Source: Sapria himalayana
Taxonomy: Eukaryota; Streptophyta; Magnoliopsida; Malpighiales; Rafflesiaceae
Assembly: GCA_029783825.1 (NCBI GenBank)
Contig: JAREIK010011355.1
Coordinates: 1-64,000 of the forward strand
DNA: 64,000 nucleotides
Reading direction: 5' to 3'
In this document: one piece after another, positions 50,101 to 62,140 of the stretch
Position numbering within the stretch: the stretch's first letter is position 1
Layout: every line of letters starts with the position of its first letter
Notes under the pieces: generated by a model
The model's input: only the letters and a program-made list of their open reading frames with translations
Databases searched by the model: none
What the model was told of the DNA's origin: nothing
Made by a program: the position numbers and the translations under genes

Positions 50101-50994
50101 CTCGGTGTGCTGTAGTGTGAAAAGAGGCTCCTGAATCCAACACCCAAGATTCTATTTGGCTGTCGATTAAAAGGAGCAGAGCATCTTGGAGATTCTCTGT
50201 TGTAGCATTGGCGAAGTCATGTACGTTCTTCTTCTTTGCTTCTTTACATTGGTTTTTGAAGTAGCCAGTCTTGCCACAGTTCCAGCACTCTACAGGTTTT
50301 CGGGGCCTTGATTTACTTCCGCCTCTTCGGGACTTTGACATGTCCCGATTTAAACTTCTATTTGCAGCTCTACCTCTCATATCGAGATTTAAGGCGGAAC
50401 TAAAAGTTGATGGTTCGCATGCATCTCTTCTCTGAACTTCCTCGCTTAGTATATGGTCTCGAATATCTTGATACTTCATTTTAGTTTTTCCATAAGAATT
50501 ACTAACAGCTATTCTCATGGCCTCCCAGCTTTTTGGCAATTGAGCCAGAGCTATCAACGCACGTACTTCATCATCAATTTCAATTCCGACTGAGGCTAGT
50601 TGATTGATGATGGTGTTGAACTCGTTGAGGTGTTGAATGACTCGAGTTCCTTCTACCATTCTCAAATAGAACAGCTTGTGTACATCAAATGCACTTTATT
50701 GTTGGCTGATGGCTGCTCGTACATATTTGATAGATCTCTCATCAGATCTGTTGTGGTTTTCTCCTTCCCCATATTATGTGCAACTGATCTGGACAATGTG
50801 AGTCGAATGAATCCCAACACATGTCTATCAAAAAGATTCCAATCTTCATCTTTCATACCAGCTGGCTTCGTTCCTGAGAGTGGAAGATGTAGTTTCTTCC
50901 CATAGAGATAATCTTCTATCTGCATTCTCCAGTAGGCAAAATCTGTGCTGTCAAATTTCTCAATACCAGCGATTTTAGCTTCCTCTCCTTCCAT
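47129..50994 (-). pseudogene. copia gag-pol polyprotein, frameshifted
   Basis: Gag begins at 50994 (MEGEEAKIAGIEKFDSTDFA). A frameshift near 50670 moves reading to the frame 50665-49511, with HLNEFNTIINQLASVG, a zinc knuckle CWNCGKTGYFKNQC (the usual His is Tyr), protease DSGASFHTT and the pre-integrase motif LWHQRLGHMSEKG..CEGCIFGK. A second shift near 49620 and a stop near 49490 precede integrase core 49479-49204 (SDNGGEYID, QQNGIAERMNRTLNEHARN). Stops follow near 49200 and 48970 and within the early RT. RT and RNase H are open from 48244 to 47129 with SLYGLKQAPRQWY, the catalytic YVDDML and STTEAEYVA. It is clearly non-autonomous now. Its closest relatives are Tnt1-94-type elements. Confidence 0.93.
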
Positions 50995-51167
50995 ATCTTC
51001 AAAATTGACTTTGAATTTGAAGAAATGGAGATCACCGTTGCTTCCGGGACACTCAAATTAGCTGAGGAATCTTGTGGTGCCTTCGAAAATTTATTTCGAT
51101 CAACTTTTGAAAAAACGAAATTTTTGAAAAAATATGTCTGATCCTCCAACCTCCCTCTGATACTAGT

Positions 51168-51473
51168 TGTTGGGGACCGATACACGTATAGAAAAAATCT
51201 AGCTGAGAAGAGAGACAATATTTACGTGGTTCGACAATAGCCTACATCCACCGGAGCTACTGTTTTACTTCTTGAGAGAAAAAAAAAACCTTACAAATGG
51301 ACTCTCTATTCTCTCTCTCTTTTCTACACTTATGCACACACAAATTTTCTTTTCTTCTGAGTATTTTTTCTCCTCATTACAACCCTTACATTTATAGCAA
51401 AAATGGGAAGACAAAAGTCTTCTTTGTTGACTATAATCACCCACCATTATTGAATTTGTCTTCAATCATAACA
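51168..51473 (-). repeat. 5' LTR of the copia element
   Basis: 306 bases; lacks the 71-base duplication of the partner and differs by scattered substitutions. Begins TGTTGGGG and ends CATAACA. Confidence 0.93.
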
Positions 51474-51478
51474 ATTTG

Positions 51479-52495
51479 CACATCCACACTGCTTAACACA
51501 AATACCAATACCTATTTTGTGATTAACATCCAAATCCACAAGACTGTCTGAATGGCAATAAACATGGATATCAAGCCTGCATACCTACTATGCAACATTA
51601 ACATCCCAACAATGAGAAAGCATTATATTACACATGCATGAAGTCTGTATACGAATCAGTTTATATAAGTAATCCAAGCCAACCATGGTTATTAATTATT
51701 CTGGTACTTGTAATGATTTACCATGAACATCTAGATTAATACTATGTGCATGAGGAGGATCCTCGACCATTTATATAATTATGGCAAAAACTTGACTTTA
51801 CACACTATCATACAGACACAAATATCTACTATATAATTTCTATGGAAAAAACAATTTACTGTAATATTTAGGGTAGAAGGAGAATTTCGAAAAAACAAAC
51901 AGCATAATCCAAACACACACTCTTGCATTAAGATAATCGATGAAAAGTTAGGTTATAAAGTGTTCCTCAAATAAATAAGAAACTCATAGCTGAAGGAATT
52001 CTTGCTTACTCTACAAATAAGTTATGATGTATCCGTGTAAAGAGAGAGAAGGGAACTACGGAGGAGTTTGATGCATGTTAGAGTTGTCACTATAGTCTTG
52101 ACAACAAGTGATCATAGAACGATTGTGTTTTGAAATTTTAAAATTCCCAAAATAATTTAATTTTTCATTATCAAAACATTAAATAAACAATAAATATATA
52201 AAATACATAAAAACTCATATTTTTATTATTATCAAAATATTTTAAACAAGTTTATGTTCGTGTAGCAAGGTACAAATGAAAAATAAACATCTTATAATTT
52301 TTAATTATCAAATTAATAAAATAATAAATATATAAATAAATTCAAAAAATAAATGTATCGCCGTATAACTAGAAAAAAAAAATCAAATGACGACAAAATT
52401 TACAAACTTCATATTGCATGACACATGAAAATATGATTGGTCTTTAAGCCACTCTCCTAAAAGTTATAAAAGACTCTTTATGTTAAAAATATAAA
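51479..52495. other. no recognisable feature, 5' part of a CACTA element
   Basis: Sequence continuing from the copia target site toward the CACTA terminus at 53796. No gene-like frame is found. The composition becomes more AT-rich to the right. Confidence 0.4.
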
Positions 52496-52499
52496 TATA

Positions 52500-53250
52500 T
52501 ATATTTTATGTTAATAAATTTTTAAGAAATCATATTAATTTTTATAAAGATAATATGAAAAAAATTTAAAGGCTTAAAATTTCATATTATATGACTAAAT
52601 TTATAATTTATAAAATTCTAAAAATTACTTAAAGTGAGAAGATTATTAAAAAAAGTTATATTTGTTATTTTAATAAAGATAGAATATTAAAAGCTAAAAG
52701 TAAAAATCTTACTCAATTGTTTAATTCTTATAAATTTTAGTAGGGGCAAACATCTATGTATTTATCTTTAAATATCAATTTATGTTCTTTTAAATTTGAT
52801 GAAAAATTTTAAATTTTTTTTATAATTCAAAATTTTGAAATTTTTTAGTAATTATACTTTAAAAAATTTTCTATAATCAAAGAAAATATTGATTTTAACT
52901 TTAAATAATATTAATATTTATTAGTGTGTTCGTTAATTCAAATATTTTTGTAAATTTCTTTTATTTAATCATATAATAAATTATGTTAGCTTTTTTTTAA
53001 AAGAAATTTTAATTTATATTCATTTATTTTTTAAAATATCTTACAATTTATTATAATTTAAAATTAATTATTTAATGTTTTTTAAACAAATATTTAAATT
53101 TCATAATTAAAAATTTTAAAGAAATTTTTTGTATAATTTTTGAAAAATTTTATAATCATAAAATAGTTATTTTAGTCTTTATTAATGTAAATATTTTTCG
53201 TATTTATATATATATTTGAAATTATTTATTTAAAATATCCTATTTTTATA
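52500..53250 (+). repeat. 650-bp AT-rich direct repeat, copy 2
   Basis: Second copy of the 30.69-31.34 kb sequence, about 85-90 percent alike by eye, in the same orientation. It ends some 130 bases before the CACTA subterminal motifs begin. Confidence 0.7.
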
Positions 53251-53369
53251 ATTATATGGGGAAAATGTATCTTTCAAGGATCTCTCAATTATAGACCATG
53301 ACATACTTTTAATATTCAAAATTACACAAAATATTAAAACAAATAAAATGTTAAAAAAAATTAAATCTT

Positions 53370-53796
53370 AAAAGATTAGCGATAGAAATTATCACCAGTC
53401 CAAATAGCTAGGAAAAAATCTCTAGATAAATGCATATATTTTGTGAAAATTATCATTTAAGGAATAATAACTTATAATTAAATATAAAATCATAAAAAAA
53501 TTAATATAATTATTTAGCGTTGAATTTGTCTCGATCTAATTAGCTAGGGATAATCCGTCGCTAAAGCCATTACTAAAATTTCCGCCATTCTTTGCATGAA
53601 AATCTACGACAATATTAATCAAGGACAATTTTTAATCAAAAATTTCTGTCACTAATCTATCAGAAATCCATCGGAAATTTGTAATTCAAGGTAATATTAA
53701 AAATATTTTGCTATTCCCTAGCAAATCCCTCATGAATTAGCTAGGGATATTTCCGTTGCTAAATTTTACAAGCTAAACAGACATTTTCTTGTAGTG
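53370..53796. mobile_element. CACTA right terminus with subterminal repeats
   Basis: AATAGCTAGGAAAAAATCTC, AATTAGCTAGGGATAATCCG and ATTAGCTAGGGATATTTCCG precede a perfect terminus TTTTCTTGTAGTG ending at 53796. It is best read as the 5' end of the minus-strand element that holds the 41-44.7 kb transposase. The bases outside (ATC) begin CTAT array 3. ATC is also found at 23111-23113 at the end of array 2. Confidence 0.78.
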
Positions 53797-54168
53797 ATCT
53801 ATATGTTTGTCTATCTATATATCTATCTGTTAATCTATCTATATGTCTATCTATCTGCTTATCAATCTCTCTATCTATCTATCTGTCTATCTATCTATCT
53901 GTATATCTCATATATATCTTTTTATCTATCAATCAATAAATCTAGCTATATAACTATTTGTCACTCTATCTATCTTTCTATCAATCAATAAATCTATCTA
54001 TCAATCTGTCTATCTATCTATCAATTTATCTATCTATCTAACTATCTATCTATTAATTTATATATCTATCTCTCAATCTTTTTATCTTTTTATCTGTCTA
54101 TCTATTTGTCAATTTTTATGTCTATATTTTTCTATCTATATGTCCAACTATCTTTATAATTTTCTATT

Positions 54169-54213
<45 letters not shown>

Positions 54214-55378
54214 ATTTGTTTGTCTATGTATTTATCTACCAGTATATCTATATGTCTATCTGTCTAAATATCTATTTGTTTGTTTATGTATGTATCTATC
54301 TGTATATCTATATGTCTATCTATCTAAATATCTATCTTTCTAATATCTCTATATCTGTCTATCTACCCATCTATTTATATCTATTTGTCTATCTAGATGT
54401 GTATCTATCTATATATCTATCTATCTATCAATTAGTCTATCTATCTATTTGTCAATTTATCTATCTACCAATCTATCTATCTAACTATCTATCTATTAAT
54501 TTTTCTATCTATCTATAAATGTATCTATTAATCTGTCTATCAATCTGTATATCAATGTATCTATCAATCTATCTAACTCGAATATTTATTTATCTATTTG
54601 TATATCTATAAGTTTATCTATCTATCTATTTGATTGTTTATCGATCCATCCATCCATCTATCCATCTATCTATAAGTCTATCTATATGTCTATCTTTCCA
54701 TCTATCTACACATCTATCAATTTATCTTTCTATCACTTTCTATCAATCTATTGATTTGCCTATCAATATGCATATATATGTGTCTATCTATCTTACTAAC
54801 TATCTTTCAATCTATCTATCTATTTGTCTATCTATCTATCTATCTATATGTCTAACTATTTTTCTATCTTTATATATATCTATCTATTTATATATCTATC
54901 TGTAGATATCTATTTATCTATCTAAATATTTTTCTAGGTATCAATCCATCAATATATCAATCTATCTATCTATATGTAAATCTATATATCTAACAATCTA
55001 TCAATTTATATGTCTATCAATGTGTATATATATCTTTATAGCTATCTATCTATCATGCTATATATATGTTTATTTGTCAATCTATATGTCAATCTATCTC
55101 TCTATCTATGTCTTTATCTTTCTGTTTATCAATTTGAGCATCTATCTATCTATAAGTCTATTTATTTATCTATCTATATGTGTATCTATCTATCTATCTA
55201 CATATCTATCTGTTTCTCTATTTATCTATCTATCAGCTTGTCTATCTATTTGTCGTTCTATTTGTCTATATATATATATATATGTCAATCTATTTGTTTA
55301 TCTATCAATCTATCTTTCTGAATCTCTAATTGTCTATCAATCAATCAATCTTTCGGTCTATTTATTCTCTATATTCTT
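53797..55378 (+). repeat. CTAT tetranucleotide array 3 (1.6 kb)
   Basis: Same repeat, variants and orientation as arrays 1 and 2, with a (TA)n run at about 54172-54210. It starts at a CACTA terminus and ends inside the Transpos_assoc domain of the plus-strand transposase: TTTCATGATGCAAATATT at 55378 is already coding (FHDANI). The open frames within it are repeat artefacts. Confidence 0.95.
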
Positions 55379-58300
55379 TTTCATGATGCAAATATTATAA
55401 GATATAATTTGCCCAAATATGACATTGTGCCAAATTATTTTGTTTGGATTTATCAAGGGGAAAGTACAATGGCTCTGAATATTGAACAAAATGAGGGTAT
55501 TGAATCATTTGCTTGTTGTGAAAAATCATCAAACAGATACCATAGAATGATCATTGAAGCTACTGGTGCTGGCTTCAATATAAATTACATGGATGAATCA
55601 CCTAATCCCAAAGCTTAGAAATTTTAAGAAATGCTTAAAGCTACAGTTAAAGAGTTGTGGCCTGATTGTAAAACAAATTTGCAATTGTCACTTGAGGCTC
55701 GACTAATGACCATTAAGTCAGAAAATCATATGTCTGAGAAATTATTTGATCAGGTGACAGAATTGATGAAGGAGATTGTTTCGGATAATAATTTGATCAC
55801 TAACAACTTTTACAACACTAAGAAGTTACTACGAGGAATGGGTCTTCCAGTGGAAAAAATTGATTGTTGTTTAAATGGATACATGTTATATTTGGGTGGT
55901 GATAGTGATTTAATTAGCTGTATGTTTTGTGACCATCCGCAATTTAGGAAGGCACCTCATGTTGTAGATACGCAACAAAAATTGAAGGTTGTATTTAAGA
56001 AGATGTATTATTTTTTATTAATTCATCGATTATAGAGATTATATGCTTCAAATACTACTGCAAATGAAATTAGGTGGCATTCCTAGCATGAGGTTGAAGA
56101 AGGGGTAACATGTCATCCATCTGATTCACCTGCTTGGAAGCATTTTTATTATATACATCAAGATTTTGCAGCAAAATGTCGAAATGTGAGATTGGGTCTC
56201 TACAATAATGGATTTCAATCATTTGGGCAATCTGGACAATAGTATTCATCATGGCCAGTGATAGTGAAGCCTTATAACTTGCCTCCATGGTTGTGTTTGA
56301 AGGAGCAATATATTTTTTTGTCAATATTAGTTCCAATGGCAAAAAATTCGAAAGACATGTTGAATGTTTTCTTATAGCATCTTATTGCAGAGTTAAATCA
56401 TTAATGGGATGTTAGCGTGAATACGTATAATATCTCAAAGAAGCAAAATTTCATTATGCGGGCAGCCCTTATGTGGATGGTAAGTGACTTTCCTACATAT
56501 TCAATGTTGATTGTGTGGAGTACTGTAGGACGGTTCACATGCCCGTATTGCATGAAAAATTCTGATGCATTTACCCTCAAATTTAGTAGTAAATAATCAT
56601 AGTTTGATAACCATCGTAAGTTTCTACCTACATATAATTCATTTAGAAGAAATAGATCTGCATTTCGAAAGAATAAACTTCTGATGACAGCTACACCAGT
56701 AGTTCATCCAGGAGATGCTATTATAACAGAGATTCATAGTTTGAGTTTGAAGAAGGTAACTGAAGAAGATGCTACTAGAAGTAATGGACCAATAGGTAAT
56801 TTATTTGGCTGGAGGAAACGTAGTATATTTTGGGGCTTGCCTTGTTGGAAGTCCAATTTAATTCATCATAACTTAGATGTAATGCATATTGAAAAAAATA
56901 TTTTTGACAATATTTTTAACACTATCCTTAATGTAGATGGAAAAATAAAAGACACTTTAAAATCAAGACAATAGCTGAATGATTACTATCAGCATCATAA
57001 ATTGAAACTGAATGAGGAAACAAAAAAATTTTCTAAAGCTTGCTACACACTTGATAAGAAGGCAAGACAAATATTATGTGAATGAGTTAAATATTTTAAA
57101 TTCCCTGATGGATATGTGTCAAATATGGGTAGATGCATGGATATGAAGAATCTTATGTTATTTGGAATGAAAAGTCATGAATGTCATGTATTTATGCAGA
57201 GATTAATACCAATTGCATTCCATGAATTACTTCCACTAAGTGTTTGGAAGGTCCTTAAAGAACTTAGTTTGTTTTTCAAATAGTTAACAGCAACCACAAT
57301 CAAAATAAATGACATGGTGAGGCTGGAGAATGACATTCAACTTATTATTTGTAAGCTTGAACGGATTTTCCTACTGAGTTTTTTTGACTCAATGGAGCAT
57401 TTGCCAGTCCATTTGGCATATGAAGCAAGGATTGTAGGGCCAATGAAATTCAGGTGGATGAATCCTTTTAAGCGGTAAATACATATAATTTACTGTGTTT
57501 TATGATTTCGTACTTTAAGTTATATTGTAATTTAACCAAATTGAAACCTAACATTGTGGTTGTAGGTATCTTCATAAGTTGAAATTGAATGTTAGAAACA
57601 AGGAAAAAGTTTAAGGTTCAATTTGCAATGCATATTTAGTAGAAGAAGCATTATCATTTTGTTCTTATTATTTTGAGGATCATGTCAATACAAAGAATAG
57701 AAATGTGCTGCTGAATTATGAAGGTCATGTGATGGTAGAAGATGATTATGTAGACAAACTATCTTACTTCTAGTACACTGTAAGAGCATTTGGAAGAGAA
57801 ATGAAAAGATGTATGATAGATGAAAAGTACAAAGCAACCCGAAGCTAAGTTTTACTTAATTGTTATGAGGTTGCACCATACATTGAGTATGTATACACAA
57901 AATGATTACAGGTTTAATCATAGTTAATTTTATCTTTAATAGGAATTATTAAAAATTAATATATATTTTTTTTCTCTTTTTATATTTGTGCAGTATTTAT
58001 GTTGAGCAGTTAAAATATTGACAACCAGCAATTTCCAGCAATGATGTCGATTATATGCTAAAAAATTAAATTTGCGAATTGGTTCAAAAATAATGTGAGA
58101 ATTATTAAGATTTAAATTTTTGAATTATTTAATTTATTATTATCTTTTATTTGTTAATATCAATTTTTTAATTTATGTCACATGCAATCGATCCTTCAAA
58201 TGGAGATTCAAATATTTTTATTCAGAATCTAAGTAAATGCCCGTTTAGATATGTGAGAACCTATCATGGGTATTTTGTTAATAGATATAAATTTCAGACA

Positions 58301-58899
58301 AACAGGCATGGTTCTTCTAAAATAATATGAATAGTGATGTATGCATAAAAGGCGTAGGATATAGTGCAGGTGAGATTGATTATTTCGATCAACTCAAAGA
58401 AGTTATTGAGTTGGAGTATCCTGGACTCGAAAATAATAGGATTGTATTATTTAAGTATGAGTGGTTTGATCCTACACGAAATGTGGGCACAAAGATTCAT
58501 TCGGATTATAAGCTAGTGGATGTTAACTATAAATGTATGAATAATCGATATGAGCCATTTATTATGGTAGTTCAAGTCGCTCAAGTATATTTTTATACAT
58601 ATCCAAGTTTATCTCGTGATAAGAGTGATTTGTGGGCGATTTGCAAAATCAAAGCACAATCAAAATTTGAAGTACCAATATCGCAAGAAAGAAGTGTAGA
58701 CTTAGATATTTCACCGGTATTCCAGGAAAATGACATAAATAATATTGAACTTGTGAATGTAGATGAAGATCCAAAAAATTTATGTGACTCAAATGGTGAC
58801 ATAATAGAAATTGAAGATGATCAATTTCTATCTGAAGATGACTTCAAACTTTCTATCGGAATTAGACGAAATATTAGTAGATCTATTGGAGAAGGATAG
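55379..58899 (+). pseudogene. CACTA transposase (TNP2-like), truncated, plus strand
   Basis: Starts without a Met, in mid-domain, at the array border (PKYDIVPNYFVWIYQGES). Next come INYMDESPNPKA-stop, ENHMSEKLFDQVTELMKEI and KIDCCLNGYMLYLGGDSD with a C..C pair. The Transposase_21 core contains WSTVGRFTCPYCMKNSDAFT, HRKFLPTYNSFRRN, FGWRKRSIFWGLPCWKSNLI and LDVMHIEKNIFDNIFNTIL. The DUF4218-like part (SMEHLPVHLAYEARIVGP) ends at a GT donor near 57475 and resumes after AG at 57565 (AYLVEEALSFCSYYFEDHVN). DUF4216 is open from 58327 to 58899 (EIDYFDQLKEVIELEYPGLE, VLFKYEWFDP). At least eight stops elsewhere kill it. It is the closest relative of the minus-strand copy; the acidic tail ends at SIGEG. 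Confidence 0.9.
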
Positions 58900-59054
58900 T
58901 GATGCTGATAATTACATTATTATAATTTTATTATAATATTAAACTATAAAAGACTTTTTATAATTTGATGAAATCTATCTGTGTGTTTTATTATAAAATG
59001 CATGCTTCTTCATCATATCTCTATTATTTGTTCTATGTTTTATTTTGTATAGCA

Positions 59055-61138
59055 GATGATGCCTAAAGGATGTGGTCGTGGTGGAGGTGAACGTGGACAC
59101 AGAAATGAATCAAATTCATCTAGTATGCTACATTATGTTGTAGAATCAGTACCATCTCATAGCCACCATATCCAGACTTCAACATCACAATCACCATCTC
59201 CATTTCTATCACTATCATCATAATTGAGACCTCTACTATCACCTTTATCAGATGTAACCCCACCACTGATTGTGCTTTCTGCACACACTTTTGATCCATC
59301 TCTATCCTCTACACCACATTTTACATGAATTGTTTTCCCATTTACAATACCAATGACATCATCAAATGGTGTGTCTTCCTCTATAGTCAATGCAAAGTTA
59401 GAAATTGAGATTGTGGATGAGAGGTAAAAGAAATATGTAAAAATGACTTGAAAAAAAAATTTGATGTTATTGTCAATGGTTTTTTTTAATATTATTATGA
59501 TTCGCTTGTTTTCTAAGTTATTCATTTATTTGTACAGTTTTATTCCATCTCTCAAGTATTTGACTATAATTACAAAGTCTTTCAAAAAAATGGCCGATTC
59601 TAAATCATTCTCCGGGAAGAAAGTTTTAGAATTGGCAAAAGAGTCTTATTTTAATGATTTTCAGGTAAACATAACAAAACAAAAGTATTGAAAAATAATA
59701 ATCAAATTACTTATTTATTATGTTGGTATTATTCAAGCAATAAATAATTATGTTCTTGTTGTTAATATAAATTCTTTTGTGATTTTTCTATATATAGAAT
59801 TAGTGCACATGGGCACCTAAATTTGATGGAAAGATAAAGTCATTATGAGAGATCAAAGTTGCTTAATGATATTCTGATTTTGTGCATAAATTGAAGAATA
59901 TGAAAGAAAGACCTGTTTTATATCCTAGGATGATTGGTCCAAGTGGCTTATCTATTGGGAGGATTTAGATGTGATGAAAAAATCAGATATTGACAGCAAA
60001 AATCGACGAAGTGAGGTTGCTGGACTAGGTACAAGAATTTGTCGACACATCAGAGGGTTAAAGTCGAGCATTGAGCATGCTCGAGATCTCGTACAATTTT
60101 AAAATTATAAACATTTATATATTTTGTGGTTGTCCTAATAGTACAATAAATCAAATCTCTGCATGGTTTTATTAATTTTGTTAAATTTTTTGATTATTTT
60201 TTTTTAATGACTTAATAAAAACATATTCTATGCTAGAGAATTGGGTTGGGATCAAAATTTTTATCAGATTTTCAGGAAGATGCATGCGAAGAAAGTGGAT
60301 GGTTAGTTTGTTGACAACAAATCTCAGATGATTGCAGTAAGAACTTGTTATATTAATAAAATTTTATAAAACTATAGTAAATTTTGAAAATTGTTTGGAT
60401 TGCAAAATATTTATTTTATTTTTGTATATCTAAAATTGTTTTTTTCTTTATTTTATCTCGGGACCTAATGGAGGAACGTGTGATAGCTACTCATCAACAA
60501 GTTGAGGGTTCTATGGATCTTCAACCAAGTGACTATGATCTTATTTATTTAGAGACCATAGAAGGTCATAAGAAGCAATAAGTGTATGTAATTGGCTCGA
60601 AGGGAGTGGCATTTTGTTGTAGCAGTCGTGTTTCTAATTCATCTATCTCAACAATGGTCAATGAGGCAGTCGAACAACAAGTAATGGAAACAAATGAACG
60701 TATTGTAGTTATGGAGACCGAAATGAAAAAGAAAGATGAGCAGATATCTCATTTGAAGGAAAAAATATATGAAATTAAAGAACAGAAGGATGAGCATATA
60801 TATTATTTAAAGAAAGAAATATATGAAATTAAAGAATAGAAGGATGTGCAATATACTAATTTGATGGTAGAAAAGTAAGAAATTAAATAAATGAATGATG
60901 AGATGAAAAGAATTAAGATTGTAATGCAACAGTAGATGTCCTATATGGAGTCACAGTGGCATTGGCACAACAAATAGCATTCCGAGATCCAGTTGTAAAA
61001 CCTCGCAGGACAACAGATGTCCTATATGGAGTCACAGTTAACGGCATTAGCACAACATATAGCATTCCGAGATCCAGCTGTAAAACCTCGCAGGAGAGGC
61101 TAGCATTCCGTAGAAATAATGAGGATGATTGCGTATGA
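59055..61138 (+). pseudogene. TNPA-like / Transposase_24 gene of the CACTA element
   Basis: Second gene of the element, directly after TNP2. It opens with MMPKGCGRGGGERGHRNES and a Ser-rich tail. After an intron-like gap it has SFSGKKVLELAKESYFNDF (59.6 kb) and, at 59.96-60.10 kb, EDLDVMKKSDIDSKNRRSEV. Near 60.24 kb it has NFYQIFRKMHAKKVDG.FVD, matching the plant Ptta/En/Spm (PF03004-type) pattern of a FE.F..TH..K.G.WVD segment. At 60.55 kb IYLETIEGHKKQ-stop-VYVIGSKG matches the family V.GRKK.RVYGLGS segment. A coiled coil follows (60.68-60.84 kb, two HLKEKIYEIKE-type repeats). TNPA proteins bind subterminal motifs. Several stops are present. Confidence 0.78.
60935..61100 (+). repeat. 81-bp tandem duplication in the TNPA-like 3' end
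   Basis: GATGTCCTATATGGAGTCAC occurs at 60935 and 61016, and the following GCACAACA.ATAGCATTCCG and GTAAAACCTCGCAGGA words repeat with the same 81-base offset. Confidence 0.88.
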
Positions 61139-61679
61139 GAATTATTTCTGAACTCTTATTTATTTTTTTCCATGTGTAGCAAATAATTATGTTATTTTTT
61201 GCATGTTTCAATTTTTTTTATTCTGTTTTTATTCTTTGCTTTTCCAATTAACCCAATTATGAATCTTTGGACACATTATGTGAGACAAAATAAAAAATTC
61301 TAATTCAATGCATTCATACATTACCACGGTCCTTCAAATGCATGGGTCCCACATTTTACCAATTTCAGCTTTATCAAAAAGAGGGCTAGCTTATCTTATC
61401 ATTATTATTCTGAAAACATTTTATTTTTGCACTCTCTTTATCTTTAAACATAATTGTTGGATATCTTTTGTATTTTTTTTGAAGCGGTAAGACAAACAAA
61501 TTTAATTTGTGGTTGTTTATGTCTATAATATTTGTTTTTATATATTTGTGAATATGTTTTTGTGTCTCTGAATTTTTTGGGTAGAGTTTTAGCCTATTAT
61601 AGGTATATAAAAGCATATTTTCAGCAGTGGCAGTAGTGGTAGCGATGGCAGGGGGAGCAGCTGCAACGGAAACAAATGT

Positions 61680-61880
61680 GGTATATACATACGTATATAG
61701 TAAGTATATATGTACATATAATACTACAGTATTTTATGTACATATATACTGAGTATATATAGTATTCAGTATATATGTATGAAAAATACTGTAGTTTATA
61801 TGTACATATACTACAGTAATATATGTACGAGTGAAATGCTAGTATATATGTACATATTTATTGCAGTAATATATATTTAT
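61680..61880. repeat. TATAC/GTATA palindrome cluster, unit 1
   Basis: GTATATATGTACATATAATACTACAGTATTTTATGTACATATATACTGAGTATATA-type words with several self-complementary cores (ACTGAGT, ACTACAGT). Confidence 0.7.
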
Positions 61881-61889
61881 CAAAACATA

Positions 61890-62140
61890 GTCATTTATTT
61901 ATTTATTTTGATTTGATTTGGTGGTTTAAATTCTGTATATTTATGGTACCAAATTGTTTCTCATACAAAGCTTGTATAAGTGAATATATATTTCGACAAA
62001 TATGATGCACCATGATTCAGACACATGTTCGTAGTGGAAAGTTGGTGATCGGAGGAGTAGAGGGAGAGAAAGCAACGTCAATGCATTGATAGATTATGCT
62101 TTATGCACAGTCAGTAGATATATTGATTATTAAGGTGTAA
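61890..62140 (+). repeat. decayed methyltransferase exon, unit 1
   Basis: TATGGTACCAAATTGTTTCTCATACAAAGCTTG corresponds to the codons for WYRNVPHTKL in the 25.2 kb exon; frame lost. Followed by the GATAGATTATGCTTTATGCA tail. Confidence 0.65.

Larger units (their letters stand above)
46665..51478 (-). mobile_element. Ty1/copia LTR retrotransposon (Tnt1-94-like)
   Basis: Complete insertion on the minus strand with target duplication ATTTG at 46665-46669 and 51474-51478. LTRs lie at 46670-47058 and 51168-51473, both beginning TGTTGGGGACCGATACACG and ending CATAACA. Inside the right-hand (5') LTR, the minus strand reads TAGTATCAGAGGGAGGTTGG, a tRNA-iMet-type primer site. The purine tract AAGTGGGAGAT precedes the other LTR. 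The coding order gag-protease-integrase-RT-RNase H is that of copia. It is nested in the upstream part of the minus-strand CACTA element. Confidence 0.95.

Noticed and set aside
46670..51473. Endogenous pararetrovirus
   Set aside because: Paired LTRs, a five-base target duplication and the integrase-before-RT order identify a Ty1/copia retrotransposon.
53797..55400. Open frames in array 3, one of which runs through to 55400
   Set aside because: Repeat artefact. The last codons merely run past the array border into the transposase in a different frame.
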